A DNA stretch of 38,103 nucleotides from Acidobacteriota bacterium. GTDB lineage: Bacteria > Acidobacteriota > Terriglobia > Bryobacterales > Bryobacteraceae. Below the pieces are notes generated by a model. The model did no database searches and was not told the DNA's origin. It worked only from the letters and a program-made list of their open reading frames with translations. The stretch covers positions 1-38,103 of the forward strand of contig JACQDF010000052.1 in assembly GCA_016201205.1 (NCBI GenBank), given 5' to 3'. The translations under genes were made by a program, and so were the position numbers. Numbering within the stretch: the stretch's first letter is position 1; every line of letters starts with the position of its first letter. Below, in pieces: positions 7,924 through 16,239 of this stretch.

Positions 7924-9588
7924 TCACCGGCGGCCGTCCTTTGCCGGCGTCAGCACCTTGCCCGGCGTGGCTCGAGTCGGCTTGCCTTGGTCCACCACCG
8001 CGGCGCCATTCACAAAAACGTGGCTGATGCCTTCGGGCAGAAGCTCCGGCTCCTCGAAGTTGGCCCTGTCGCGGATCGTATCGAGGTCGAAGATGACCAG
8101 ATCGGCCCAGAAGCCCTCGCGAATCAGGCCGCGTTCTTTGAGCCCCAGAATCTGCGCCGGCAGCGAAGTGCTCGACCGAATCGCAAACGGAAGGGAGATC
8201 GCGCCGCGCTCGAGCACGAACCGCCGGATCTTGCGCGGATACGAGCCGTACGAGCGCGGATGGCCCATCTGCATGCTGCCGTCGGTCGAGGTGGCGGTGA
8301 ATTCCTGGCGCATGAAGTGCACGATGTCGTCTTCCGAGATGGAAAAGCCGCGCATGCGGGCGCCGCCGGGGACGCCGTCGAGGCCTGTGCGCTGCATCCA
8401 GACGACAGCGTCCACCGGCGACAGCTTCTGATCGCGAGCGATGAAGTCGAGCGTCTTGCCGGTGTAGCGGGAATCGGAGAAGCCATTGACCACGATGCGC
8501 GAAGCGCCGCCGCGGCGTTCGATTTCATGCACGATGTCACTGCGGATGCGGGCCGCCGTTTCCGGATCGGCCAGCCGCGCTTCGAGATTCTCTTTGGCGT
8601 TGCGAAAAGCGCCGGCGCTTCGATCCAATTGGCCGGCGACGGTCCTTCCGGGATCCGCGATCGCCCACAGCGGCATCAGCACGGTGTTTCCATCGCTGCC
8701 CGAGGTTTCATAGGGATACTGATCCGCGTAAACAGGCACGCCCTCCTCGCGCGCCTGCTGAATCAGACGCACGGCAGCATGGCTCGATCCCCAGTAGTGC
8801 GCGCCTTTGGCTTTGATGTGCGAGCATACGACCGGCACGCCGGTCTGGCGGCCGATCTCGATGGTCTCGAGCACCGCATCGAGCAGGGAGACGCTCGGGC
8901 TGGGGTCGGACGCCGTCTTCCACATGGGATCGCGCCCTTCGCTGCGCTCATGGCTGATGTAGACGCCGCTGTAGGATCGCAGCACGCTGACAAGCGACGC
9001 CAGCTCGCGGGTGTCGCTGTCGAGGCCTGGAAAATACTCGAGGCCGGCCGAAATGCCCCAGGCGCCGTCCTTCATGCCTTCCTCGACCAGCGCGCGCATC
9101 GCTGCCAGATCGGCATCGGTGGCCTTCTGGCGGACGCGGCTGCCCATCGCCTTCTGCCGCACGGTGCCATGGCCCACCAGCAGGATGGCGTTGTTGCCGA
9201 TGCCACGCGTTTCATAGCCGGTACGCTGGCCGGCGATCGGCCAGTCGGGCGAGCGGCCGTCCTGATTGACGACGCTGGTGGTAATGCCCTGGGCCACCAT
9301 GCCGATGTTCGTGCGGCGCTCCACGCTGCCAAGGTCGCTGTCGCTATGCGAATGCAGATCGATGAAGCCTGGCGCGATGAACTTGCCCGTGGCGTCAATG
9401 GTTCGGGCGGCGCCGGCGGCGCTCAGTTTGCCGATCGCCTGAATGCGGCCTGCCTTGACACCGATGTCCGCGGCAAACCACGGATTGCCGGCGCCGTCCA
9501 GAATGCGCCCGTTGCGAATGAGCAGATCATAATCCTGGGCGGCAAGCCACCCGCAAAAACAAAGCGAAAAAAGAATGTGGCGAGTCAT
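7924..9588 (-). CDS. Exported N-acyl-D-amino-acid deacylase (amidohydrolase superfamily)
   Basis: The 554-residue metal-dependent amidohydrolase begins with a signal peptide (cleavage near 17, AA-QDYD). The family pattern is clear: DLLIRNGRILDGAGNPW at the start, PGFIDLHSHSDSD with metal ligands H79 and H81, GISAGLEYFPG, CSHIKAKGAHYWG, and a late FWADLVIFDLDTI strand. These match D-aminoacylase and N-acyl-D-glutamate deacylase, which release D-amino acids from N-acyl derivatives and may recycle cell-wall or modified peptides. Export suggests it scavenges outside the cytoplasm. It converges on the radical SAM gene with a 16-bp gap and diverges from the sulfatase. No strong ribosome site precedes the ATG at 9588. 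Confidence 0.9.
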   Translation of the reverse strand: MTRHILFSLCFCGWLAAQDYDLLIRNGRILDGAGNPWFAADIGVKAGRIQAIGKLSAAGAARTIDATGKFIAPGFIDLHSHSDSDLGSVERRTNIGMVAQGITTSVVNQDGRSPDWPIAGQRTGYETRGIGNNAILLVGHGTVRQKAMGSRVRQKATDADLAAMRALVEEGMKDGAWGISAGLEYFPGLDSDTRELASLVSVLRSYSGVYISHERSEGRDPMWKTASDPSPSVSLLDAVLETIEIGRQTGVPVVCSHIKAKGAHYWGSSHAAVRLIQQAREEGVPVYADQYPYETSGSDGNTVLMPLWAIADPGRTVAGQLDRSAGAFRNAKENLEARLADPETAARIRSDIVHEIERRGGASRIVVNGFSDSRYTGKTLDFIARDQKLSPVDAVVWMQRTGLDGVPGGARMRGFSISEDDIVHFMRQEFTATSTDGSMQMGHPRSYGSYPRKIRRFVLERGAISLPFAIRSSTSLPAQILGLKERGLIREGFWADLVIFDLDTIRDRANFEEPELLPEGISHVFVNGAAVVDQGKPTRATPGKVLTPAKDGRR

Positions 9589-9618
9589 TTTCGTACAAAA
9601 GCATGTAGGCGTCTTCTC

Positions 9619-9624
9619 ATTCTA
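9619..9624 (-). promoter_or_regulatory. Candidate -10 box of the deacylase gene
   Basis: TAGAAT reads on the minus strand from 9624 to 9619, giving a leader of roughly 25 bases to the ATG at 9588. The position of the -35 box falls inside the adjoining palindrome 9625-9650. Confidence 0.45.
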
Positions 9625-9650
9625 CCGGGGACAGGGTAGCCTGTCCCCGG
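9625..9650. repeat. Perfect 26-bp palindromic element between divergent genes
   Basis: CCGGGGACAG (9625-9634) and CTGTCCCCGG (9641-9650) are exact inverted 10-bp arms around GGTAGC, followed by TTTT. It fills the space between two opposed -10 boxes, so it covers the -35 region of both promoters. The same arms, in the other orientation, recur after the sulfatase (11098-11140). It may be a REP-type element or an operator for a dimeric regulator; the sequence alone does not decide. Confidence 0.8.
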
Positions 9651-9663
9651 TTTTCCGTACGGG

Positions 9664-9669
9664 TATAAT
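9664..9669 (+). promoter_or_regulatory. Consensus -10 box; sulfatase mRNA probably leaderless
   Basis: TATAAT at 9664-9669 is a perfect -10 hexamer. A transcript starting about seven bases beyond it would begin at or next to the GTG at 9676, leaving no room for a ribosome site. Confidence 0.55.
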
Positions 9670-9675
9670 CACCCC

Positions 9676-11094
9676 GTGAGTCACAAATTCACCCGCCGCG
9701 CCTTCACCACCGCTCTCGGCGCCGCCTCGATCGAGGCCGCCGAGTCGCGCCCCAACATCGTCCTCATCCTGTCCGACGACCATAGCGTGCCTCATCTCGG
9801 AGTCCTGGGAGATCCGGTGATCAAGACGCCGAACCTGGACCGCTTCTCGCGCGAAGGCATGCGATGCGACCGCATGTTTACAGCGGCGCCGCAATGCGTG
9901 CCTTCTCGCACCGCGATCCTGACCGGACGGTCGCCGGTGGCGGCCCGGATGGGCCGTTTTTCTTCGCCGCTGCCTCCCGATGTCATCACTCTGCCTGAGC
10001 TGCTGCGGCCGCAGGGCTATTACACCGGCATCTGCCGGCGCTGGTTTCACCTGGACGGTCCAGGCAACCCGGGCCCGGTCACCAGGGAGCTGTTCGACCG
10101 CCACGGCATGCGGACGTTCGACAAGCGCGTGGATTTCCTCGATTTCTCCCCGCCGAAGCAGACGGTTCCGGTCGTCAACCGCTTCCTGGACAAGGCCGCC
10201 AGGGGCAGGCCCTTTTTCCTGTGGATCAGCTTCAATGACCCGCATCATGGCTGGGACAAGAACGCGATTCCGCAGCCGCATGATCCGAAGAAGCTGGTTC
10301 TGCCGCCGCATCTGCCCGATCTGGCAGGCGTGCGCGAAGACCTCGGCCGGTATTATGACGAAATCGCGCGCATGGACGGCGAGTTTCAATCGGTGCTGGA
10401 CATTCTGAAGGAACGCGGCCTGGCCCAGAACACGCTGGTGGTGTTCATGGGTGACAACGGCCACGCTTTCCCTCACGGCAAGGGCTCGCTCTACGATCCG
10501 GGCCTCAACGTGCCGCTGCTGGCGCGGTGGCCCGGCAAGATCAAGGCGAATACGTACAGCCACGAGCTGATCTCGGGGGAGGACATCACGCCAACGCTGC
10601 TCGATGCGGCGGCCATCCCCGCGCCGCCATCCATGTCCGGCCGGAGCTTCCTGCCGCTGCTCACAGGGAAATCTGACAAGCACCGCGACAAGATCTTCGC
10701 GGCGCGGCTCTATCATGGCAACAGCGCCTTTACTCCGACCACCCGGGCCGATACCTTTGATTTGTCGCGGTGCGTCCGAACGCAAAAGTACAAGCTCATC
10801 TACAACTGCACCCCGCAGATGGAATACTGGCCAGTGGACAGCGGTCGAGATCCCGGCTGGCAGCAGATTCTCGCCGCGCACAAGGAGGCCAGGCTCAAGC
10901 CGGAACACGAACGGGCGTATTTCACCCGCCCGCGGCCAGTGGTGGAGCTTTACGATCTGGACAAGGACCCGGGAGAATTGAACAACCTTGCCGGCAAGCC
11001 CGGCTACGAGTCCCTCGAGCGCGAGCTGAAGCTCGCTCTGCAAGAGAAGATGATTCTCGACTACGACTTCCTGCCGCTGCCGTTGAGTGAATAG
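9676..11094 (+). CDS. Tat-exported sulfatase
   Basis: The 472-residue type I sulfatase has a Tat-like start (TRRAFTTALGAAS) and then RPNIVLILSDDHS, whose D34 and D35 are calcium ligands. The formylglycine motif C74-V-P-S-R78 (QCVPSRTAILTGR) lets a maturase convert C74 to the catalytic aldehyde hydrate. VVFMGDNGHAFPHGK holds the later metal ligands. It hydrolyses sulfate esters, probably on sulfated glycans or small molecules. Start is GTG at 9676, which fits the twin-arginine motif and the promoter. No maturase gene is in the window. The gene stands alone, with inverted copies of one palindrome on both sides (9625-9650 and 11098-11140). Confidence 0.92.
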   Translation: MSHKFTRRAFTTALGAASIEAAESRPNIVLILSDDHSVPHLGVLGDPVIKTPNLDRFSREGMRCDRMFTAAPQCVPSRTAILTGRSPVAARMGRFSSPLPPDVITLPELLRPQGYYTGICRRWFHLDGPGNPGPVTRELFDRHGMRTFDKRVDFLDFSPPKQTVPVVNRFLDKAARGRPFFLWISFNDPHHGWDKNAIPQPHDPKKLVLPPHLPDLAGVREDLGRYYDEIARMDGEFQSVLDILKERGLAQNTLVVFMGDNGHAFPHGKGSLYDPGLNVPLLARWPGKIKANTYSHELISGEDITPTLLDAAAIPAPPSMSGRSFLPLLTGKSDKHRDKIFAARLYHGNSAFTPTTRADTFDLSRCVRTQKYKLIYNCTPQMEYWPVDSGRDPGWQQILAAHKEARLKPEHERAYFTRPRPVVELYDLDKDPGELNNLAGKPGYESLERELKLALQEKMILDYDFLPLPLSE

Positions 11095-11097
11095 CAG

Positions 11098-11140
11098 AAA
11101 CCGGGGACAGGCTACGGACAGGCTACCTTGTCCCCGGTTT
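11098..11140. repeat. Palindromic element after the sulfatase, with internal duplication
   Basis: Arms AAACCGGGGACA (11098-11109) and TGTCCCCGGTTT (11129-11140) are perfect inverted 12-mers. The 11-mer GGACAGGCTAC is present twice in tandem (11105-11115 and 11116-11126), enlarging the loop relative to the element at 9625-9650. It starts three bases after the sulfatase stop and ends one base before the convergent lipoprotein gene, so it could end transcription from both sides. Confidence 0.8.
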
Positions 11141-11141
11141 G

Positions 11142-12074
11142 TCACATCTTCACGATGTGGATCGAACCGTTGGACGTGCTCAAGTCCAGCATCGGCCCGC
11201 CTGCGCCGATGGTCCCTTCCAGCCTGGTCTTCGAGATGGTGCCTCTCACGGACAAGTCGAAATCGCTGGTGATGCTGGAATTCGAAGTGCTCGCCTTCAC
11301 CCGCGCGTTGGCGCCGGCAGGCAACTTCACGGTAATCGAGGAGTTGCTGGTCGAAGCATAGACGTCGGAGCTCTTGAAGGACTCGATCGTAAGATTGATT
11401 TTGCCGTTCGAGCTTTCGGCCTTGATCGGCCGGCCGCCTGTCGATTCAATCACCCGCGCATCGATGCCGCCGTTTGACGTCGTGGCCTCGAAGTGCCCGC
11501 GAACGCCGTCGGCGCGAATGCTGCCATTCGATGTATGAAGCACCGCGGCGCCGGTGAACTCGTTCAGCTCCACGGCGCCGTTGGAAGTGGTCACATCGAT
11601 GTCACCCTTCAACTGCCCTGCGCGCACGGAACCGTTCGAGGTCTTCAGCCGCGCATTGCCCTCCACTTGCTGAACCCGAACACTGCCGTTCGAGCTTACC
11701 ACGCGCTCCAGGACCACCTTGCGAGGCACGCTGAGGATGTACTTCACGCCCAGGTTGCCGCGCCTCTCGGAGGGACGCACGCTGCGGATGCGAATCGAGT
11801 CGGGAGCCGTCGAGATATCGATCTTGAGCTGGTTGAGCAGCTCCTGGGTGGCGGCATACTTGGCGCCGTTGATTTCGACCGTCTCCTGATCCCAGCCCGT
11901 GATCTCGACGGAGCCGTTGAAATTCTCCAATTCCACGCGGCCGCCCTGCTTCAGGGGATGGGAATAGTGAAAATCTTCCTTGTGCCGCGCGCCGTCATCG
12001 AAGGCGTCGAAGTCGCAACCGGAAACCAGCATCAGTTGCGCCGCCAGAAACACACTGCCAGCCAGTCGGTTCAT
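11142..12074 (-). CDS. DUF4097-type lipoprotein with repeated SNG beta-turns
   Basis: The 310-residue protein has a clear lipoprotein signal (LVSG-C20) and then a repeat built on T/S-S-N-G/S-x-hydrophobic. Copies start near residues 127, 145, 163, 181 and 199 (an exact 18-residue period), then 221, 242, 263 and 300. This is the pattern of the DUF4097 family, whose repeats stack as a parallel beta-solenoid resembling head domains of adhesins. Function is not known; a surface or periplasmic scaffold is likely. The ATG at 12074 is preceded by AGAGGTG on the minus strand; a longer reading upstream would place the signal peptide internally. It diverges from the small secreted protein at 12179. Confidence 0.85.
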   Translation of the reverse strand: MNRLAGSVFLAAQLMLVSGCDFDAFDDGARHKEDFHYSHPLKQGGRVELENFNGSVEITGWDQETVEINGAKYAATQELLNQLKIDISTAPDSIRIRSVRPSERRGNLGVKYILSVPRKVVLERVVSSNGSVRVQQVEGNARLKTSNGSVRAGQLKGDIDVTTSNGAVELNEFTGAAVLHTSNGSIRADGVRGHFEATTSNGGIDARVIESTGGRPIKAESSNGKINLTIESFKSSDVYASTSNSSITVKLPAGANARVKASTSNSSITSDFDLSVRGTISKTRLEGTIGAGGPMLDLSTSNGSIHIVKM

Positions 12075-12178
12075 GCTACACCTCTTCCCCAGATATACGC
12101 ACAAAACCGCGGGAAGTTCCATGCTCCGCTCAACAATCCTGCTGTAGACTGGTAGGTCCGAATCAGTTGGAGGATTCC

Positions 12179-12547
12179 ATGACGCACCCAAGGATTCTTG
12201 CAGTTGCCGCTTTGTTGCTGGCCGTCCTGACGCCGGCGTTGGCGGCTGACGTGACCGGCAAATGGACCGCGCAGTTTGAAACTCAGATCGGCCAGCAGAA
12301 TTACACCTACGAATTCAAGGTGGACGGCAACAAGCTGACCGGCAAGGCGGCTTCCGGAAGAGGTGAGGTCCCCATCCAGGAGGGCGCCTTGAACGGTGAC
12401 GATATCTCGTTCGTCGAGGTTCGCAAATTCCAGGATCAGGAGATTCGCATCGAGTACAAGGGCAAAGTCTCCGGCGACGAGATGAAGCTCACACGCAAGG
12501 TTGGCGATTTCGCCACCACGGAGATCGTCGCCAGGCGCGCGAAGTGA
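12179..12547 (+). CDS. Small secreted beta-rich protein, function unknown
   Basis: The 122-residue protein has a clean signal peptide (about 1-22, cleavage after TPALA) and a mature part of about 100 residues that looks like alternating beta strands: DVTGKWTAQFE, YTYEFKVDGNKLTGKA, EVPIQEGALNGDDISFVEV and RIEYKGKVSGDEMKLTRKV. Small acidobacterial exported proteins with this GKW...F..DG..LTG pattern are common and unnamed; a lipocalin-like small barrel is plausible. GGAGG at 12169-12173 fixes the ATG at 12179. It converges on the first TonB receptor with a 23-bp gap. Confidence 0.8.
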   Translation: MTHPRILAVAALLLAVLTPALAADVTGKWTAQFETQIGQQNYTYEFKVDGNKLTGKAASGRGEVPIQEGALNGDDISFVEVRKFQDQEIRIEYKGKVSGDEMKLTRKVGDFATTEIVARRAK

Positions 12548-12570
12548 GAGAGGCCGGCCTCGCGGGCCCC

Positions 12571-15500
12571 TCAAAAGTCGTAGCGCAGCGCCATCTGCAT
12601 GATCCGGGCGCTGCCCACGACGCCGCTGATGCGTCCGAAGCTCTGCGGCGTGGCGAGGCTGGCGCCAGGATTGGAGAAGTTCACGTTGTTGAACAGGTTG
12701 TACATCTCCGCGCGGAAGGTAACCGCGTGCCGCTCCCGGATCGGAAACCGTTTCACGATCGAGATGTCGGTGCTGAAGAAGCGCGGTCCGCGGAACGAGT
12801 TCCGGCCGGAGGTCCCTATTTCGCCCGCGCCAGGGAAAGTGAAGCGGGCGATTTCGTCCGTCGCAAAGTAGGTAACGGCGTTGCCGCCGCGCACCACGGC
12901 GCCGATGGTGCGATCCCCCGAGTAGTTCCCCAAAGTGTTGGCCGTCGTGCCTGAGGTGCGGCGCCCGCTGCTGACGCTGAACACGCTGCCGCTCTGCCAC
13001 AGCATCAAAGAGCCTGCCTCCCAGCCGCCGGCGATCCTGTCCGCCCATCCCGGCATATTGCCGCCGAAAAACTTGCCGCGGCCGATCGGGAGGAAGTAGA
13101 ACATGCTTCCGTTGAAGGCATGCGTGCGATCGAAATCGCTGCGTCCGCGATTCAGACGCAGATTGTAGTTGTCAATCGGAGCGGTAAACCCGTTGCCATC
13201 CACTGAGGTGTTGTCCAGCGACCGGCTGTAAGTGTAATTGAAAATGAACTTGAGAGCGCCAGTCTGCCTCCGCAAGCTCGCTTGCAGCGAGTTGAACGAG
13301 GACGTGCCGTTGTTGTTGCCATGATGGAGCAGGTTGTATTGCGGGTAGTTGCGCAGGTAGAAGTCGGAGACTCCTGCGCCGGCATAGCGCTGGAAGTTAT
13401 TGCGATCCACTGTTTCGGCCGCCGCGCCCAGCAGGCCCTGCTGGAATGTGCTGGCGCCGATCGCATTAATGGACGCCTGCGCCCCGCCGAACAGGCGCGC
13501 AATCGTGTTATTCGGCGAAACCGCCGTCCCGGTCGCCCGGAAACGCTCGATTTCGTTGAATGCCGTCAGGAAGTCGCCGAATACCCTGGGCTGGTTGAAG
13601 TCGAGCCAGGTGAACAGCTTCACGCCACTGGTGCGCACGAACCCGACGTCGATCACCGTGTTGCGGAAAAGCTCGCGCTGGATGTTCAGGTCGAAGTGCT
13701 GCACGTAGCCGCTGGTCAGATCCGGGCGGAAGATCGAGATGGTCGTCTGGCGGCTGAGAGGCTGCACGAGGATCGGAGCCGCGGGCTGAGCCGGCATCGC
13801 CGGACGGTCCGAGACGCGCACGTCGGAGCCGGCGACTGAGTTCGGGAAGTTCGTGACGGCCTGTGAGAACCCCGGTGTGTTGCCATCCACCAGGCTCGCG
13901 GTGGCGCCAATGATGCGATCGTAGTAGATTCCGTAACCGCCGCGGATCGATGTCTTGCCGCTGCGGAACGGATCCCAGGCAAAGCCGAACCTGGGTGCGA
14001 AGTTGTTCTTGTCAACGTTGTACCACTGGGCGTTCTTCTGGACAGCCAGATTGCTGATATTGGCCACTGCATTGATCTGTTCGGCGCGGTCCACCGTTCC
14101 CTGGAAGCCGTCGCGTTCCACCGGCGATCCGAAATACTCCCAGCGGATGCCGATATTAAGAGTGAGACCAGGGCGTACCTTCCAGTCGTCCTGCAGAAAA
14201 AGACCCACATCGCGGAGGACGTTGTTGCGCAGGCGCGGGGCGCCCTGCGGCTGGAAGGTTTCCAGGTTGCTGTAGAAGGTCTGGGTGATGCTGCTCACAC
14301 GGCCCAGCACGTCGTTGTACAGATCCTCGAAGCGCTGCCGGTCCGCAGAAGAGATCGCGCCACCCGAGGGGCCGATGGCCGCCGGCGGCACGTTGCCGGA
14401 AGCACGCGCGAGCGCGAGGTTGGCGAAAATGCCGGCTTCGTTATATCCATACTGCAACACGCGCCGTGTGGTCATGCCGGCTTTCCAGGTGTGATTGCCG
14501 CGCACCATCGTCAGATTGTCGGCGATGTCGATCACCGGCGAGTTTCGCCCCTGAGAGAATCCCGTGAGGTAAGGCGCGGAGTACAGGTTCGGGACGATCA
14601 CCGGTTCACGCGGGCGGTTCGGCCGCAGGAAGTCGACCGAAGCGCTCTGGTAGCCGAGGCGGAATTCATTGATCGTCGTCGGGCGGATGGTCCAGTCCGA
14701 GCCGATCGAATAGCCCCATCGCCGGCCGCCTTGCGTTCCCTGAATCAAGCCGGGGTAAATGGCATCCGCGTTGTTCAGCGAGTCGATGAAGCTGTTCCGC
14801 TGCCAGCTATGCCGGTAGAAGACGCGATGATTGTTCCACAGGTTATGGTCGGCCTTGATGGTGAACTGATCCTCGTAGCTCCCGGTGGGGTTATTGAAGC
14901 GGAAGCCCGCCGTATTGAGAGCGTCCCCCACATCCGTGTTGTTTGGATCCGGGACCTTCTGAAGAGCCGCCGCCACCGCCTGATCAATGCCCTTCCCCCT
15001 CGGGTCATTGCGGACGATGTCAAAACTCTCGATCGTCTGGCTCCCTGGCGGACGCCAGCGGAACAGACCGCGCTTGGCGTCCGGCGTCAGTACCGTCCGG
15101 TTGCGAACCGTCTCCTGCGCGGTGCGCCGGCCCTGGTAGTTGCCGAAAATAAAGGTCCGGTCGCGGCGGACCGGCCCGCCCATCGAGCCCCCCAGAAGGT
15201 TCTGAATGAACTTCGGGCGAGCCACCCCACTCGAGTTGTTGAAGAACTGGTTGGCGTTGAGCTTTGTGTTCCGCAGGTAGTCGTAGCCGTTGCCCGACCA
15301 GCGGTTGGTTCCCGACCGCGTGATCATCTCCACCTGCCCGCCGGCGTTGCGCCCGTACTCCGCTTTGCAGCCGTTGGTCACCATGCGGACCTCTTCCACC
15401 GAGTCCAGATTCACCGAAGTCAGGCTCAAGCCCAACCGCGGCACGACGGCGTCATTGGCGTCAATGCCATCCAGCTTGGTATTGTTGCTCCCCTGCCGCG

Positions 15501-16053
15501 TGCCGTTCACGTTGGCGAACGAGACGTCGCCTGCGTTCACGGACACGCCGGGCTGAAAGACGACCAGTGTCAGCGGGCTCCGTCCGAGCGCCGGCAGCGT
15601 ATCGATGTCCTTGAGCGTGACCGAGCGGCCTAGCTGCGCGTTGGAAGTGTTCACTGTTTCCGTGGACGCTTCCACGGTCACTGTTTCGGCGACTGATCCG
15701 ATCTCCATGCGGATGATTTGGGAAACCGTCGCCGATGCGTTCAATTCAACGTTCGCAATCAGGGCCTTGCGGAATCCCTTCGCTTCCACCGTCAGCGAGT
15801 AGGTGCTGTTGGGGAGCGACGGGAAAATGAAGAAGCCCGCGGCATTTGCCGTCGCCCTGGCGACCTGTTGTGTGCGGGTATTGGTCGCCGTCACCGCAGC
15901 TTCGTGGATGACGGCGCCGCTCTCATCCTGGACCGTGCCCTCGATACGGCCGGTGTTGGAAACCTGAGCGCTGGCAGCGGTCACAAGCATCGCGGCCAGA
16001 AGAAGGAGATTCAGGACACGAAGGCCAAAATCCCGAGAAGAAGCATTACACAT
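12571..16053 (-). CDS. TonB-dependent receptor with carboxypeptidase-regulatory domain (Oar-like), copy 1
   Basis: The 1,160-residue outer-membrane protein has a signal peptide (about 10-38, ending ASAQ), a carboxypeptidase-regulatory-like Ig domain (about 43-110: GRIEGTVQDESGAVIHEAAV), and a plug domain (NGTRQGSNNTKLDGIDAND, then AEYGRNAGGQVEMITRSGTN). A long beta-barrel region ends in aromatic ...MALRYDF, the usual signal for outer-membrane assembly. Such proteins import large ligands, probably oligosaccharides or peptides, powered by TonB. The ATG at 16053 is chosen because GGGGGA lies ahead of it and it leads into the signal peptide. A promoter is visible at 16084-16113. The second receptor lies directly upstream on the same strand. 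Confidence 0.92.
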   Translation of the reverse strand: MCNASSRDFGLRVLNLLLLAAMLVTAASAQVSNTGRIEGTVQDESGAVIHEAAVTATNTRTQQVARATANAAGFFIFPSLPNSTYSLTVEAKGFRKALIANVELNASATVSQIIRMEIGSVAETVTVEASTETVNTSNAQLGRSVTLKDIDTLPALGRSPLTLVVFQPGVSVNAGDVSFANVNGTRQGSNNTKLDGIDANDAVVPRLGLSLTSVNLDSVEEVRMVTNGCKAEYGRNAGGQVEMITRSGTNRWSGNGYDYLRNTKLNANQFFNNSSGVARPKFIQNLLGGSMGGPVRRDRTFIFGNYQGRRTAQETVRNRTVLTPDAKRGLFRWRPPGSQTIESFDIVRNDPRGKGIDQAVAAALQKVPDPNNTDVGDALNTAGFRFNNPTGSYEDQFTIKADHNLWNNHRVFYRHSWQRNSFIDSLNNADAIYPGLIQGTQGGRRWGYSIGSDWTIRPTTINEFRLGYQSASVDFLRPNRPREPVIVPNLYSAPYLTGFSQGRNSPVIDIADNLTMVRGNHTWKAGMTTRRVLQYGYNEAGIFANLALARASGNVPPAAIGPSGGAISSADRQRFEDLYNDVLGRVSSITQTFYSNLETFQPQGAPRLRNNVLRDVGLFLQDDWKVRPGLTLNIGIRWEYFGSPVERDGFQGTVDRAEQINAVANISNLAVQKNAQWYNVDKNNFAPRFGFAWDPFRSGKTSIRGGYGIYYDRIIGATASLVDGNTPGFSQAVTNFPNSVAGSDVRVSDRPAMPAQPAAPILVQPLSRQTTISIFRPDLTSGYVQHFDLNIQRELFRNTVIDVGFVRTSGVKLFTWLDFNQPRVFGDFLTAFNEIERFRATGTAVSPNNTIARLFGGAQASINAIGASTFQQGLLGAAAETVDRNNFQRYAGAGVSDFYLRNYPQYNLLHHGNNNGTSSFNSLQASLRRQTGALKFIFNYTYSRSLDNTSVDGNGFTAPIDNYNLRLNRGRSDFDRTHAFNGSMFYFLPIGRGKFFGGNMPGWADRIAGGWEAGSLMLWQSGSVFSVSSGRRTSGTTANTLGNYSGDRTIGAVVRGGNAVTYFATDEIARFTFPGAGEIGTSGRNSFRGPRFFSTDISIVKRFPIRERHAVTFRAEMYNLFNNVNFSNPGASLATPQSFGRISGVVGSARIMQMALRYDF

Positions 16054-16083
16054 AACCTTGTTCCCCCTGACGGTGGTGCTTAC

Positions 16084-16113
16084 AGCATAACCGCGAAGGG
16101 AGCAGGTTTTCAA
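16084..16113 (-). promoter_or_regulatory. Promoter of TonB receptor copy 1
   Basis: On the minus strand TTGAAA (16113-16108) and TATGCT (16089-16084) are separated by 18 bp. Transcription would start near 16077, about 24 bases before the ATG at 16053. This makes copy 1 at least partly independent of the upstream receptor gene. Confidence 0.55.
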
Positions 16114-16142
16114 GTGTGAACTCTTATCCGCTCCCTTACGGT

Positions 16143-16213
16143 CGCGGCTCGGAAGCGCTTGCTGAGCCGCGGCTCGGAAGCGCTTTCTGAGCCGCGCGCG
16201 TCAGCAAGCGGTC
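16143..16213. repeat. Tandem 25-bp hairpin units plus a degenerate copy of the 45-bp repeat
   Basis: A 25-bp unit occurs twice in tandem (16143-16167 and 16168-16192) with one mismatch. Each copy makes a hairpin with arms GCGGCTC and GAGCCGC around an AAGCGCTT core. Overlapping the end, 16187-16213 matches the 27-bp core of the repeats at 19785-19829 and 23679-23723 at 25 positions. It lies between the stop of receptor copy 2 and the promoter of copy 1, where it could end transcription. No gene is seen in 16054-16239. Confidence 0.75.
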
Positions 16214-16239
16214 TTACGCAAGCACTTCAGACGCCGTGT

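Noticed and set aside
7987..9639. 550-codon plus-strand frame opposite the deacylase
   Set aside because: Shadow of the D-aminoacylase-type gene; composition is atypical and no motif is present.
9622..11145. Long open frame on the minus strand opposite the sulfatase
   Set aside because: The plus strand encodes a clear sulfatase with all motifs. The opposite frame has no recognisable domain and arises from GC-rich codon bias.
16143..16192. CRISPR-like tandem repeat
   Set aside because: Only two adjacent units with no spacer between them and no cas genes; it is a tandem hairpin duplication.
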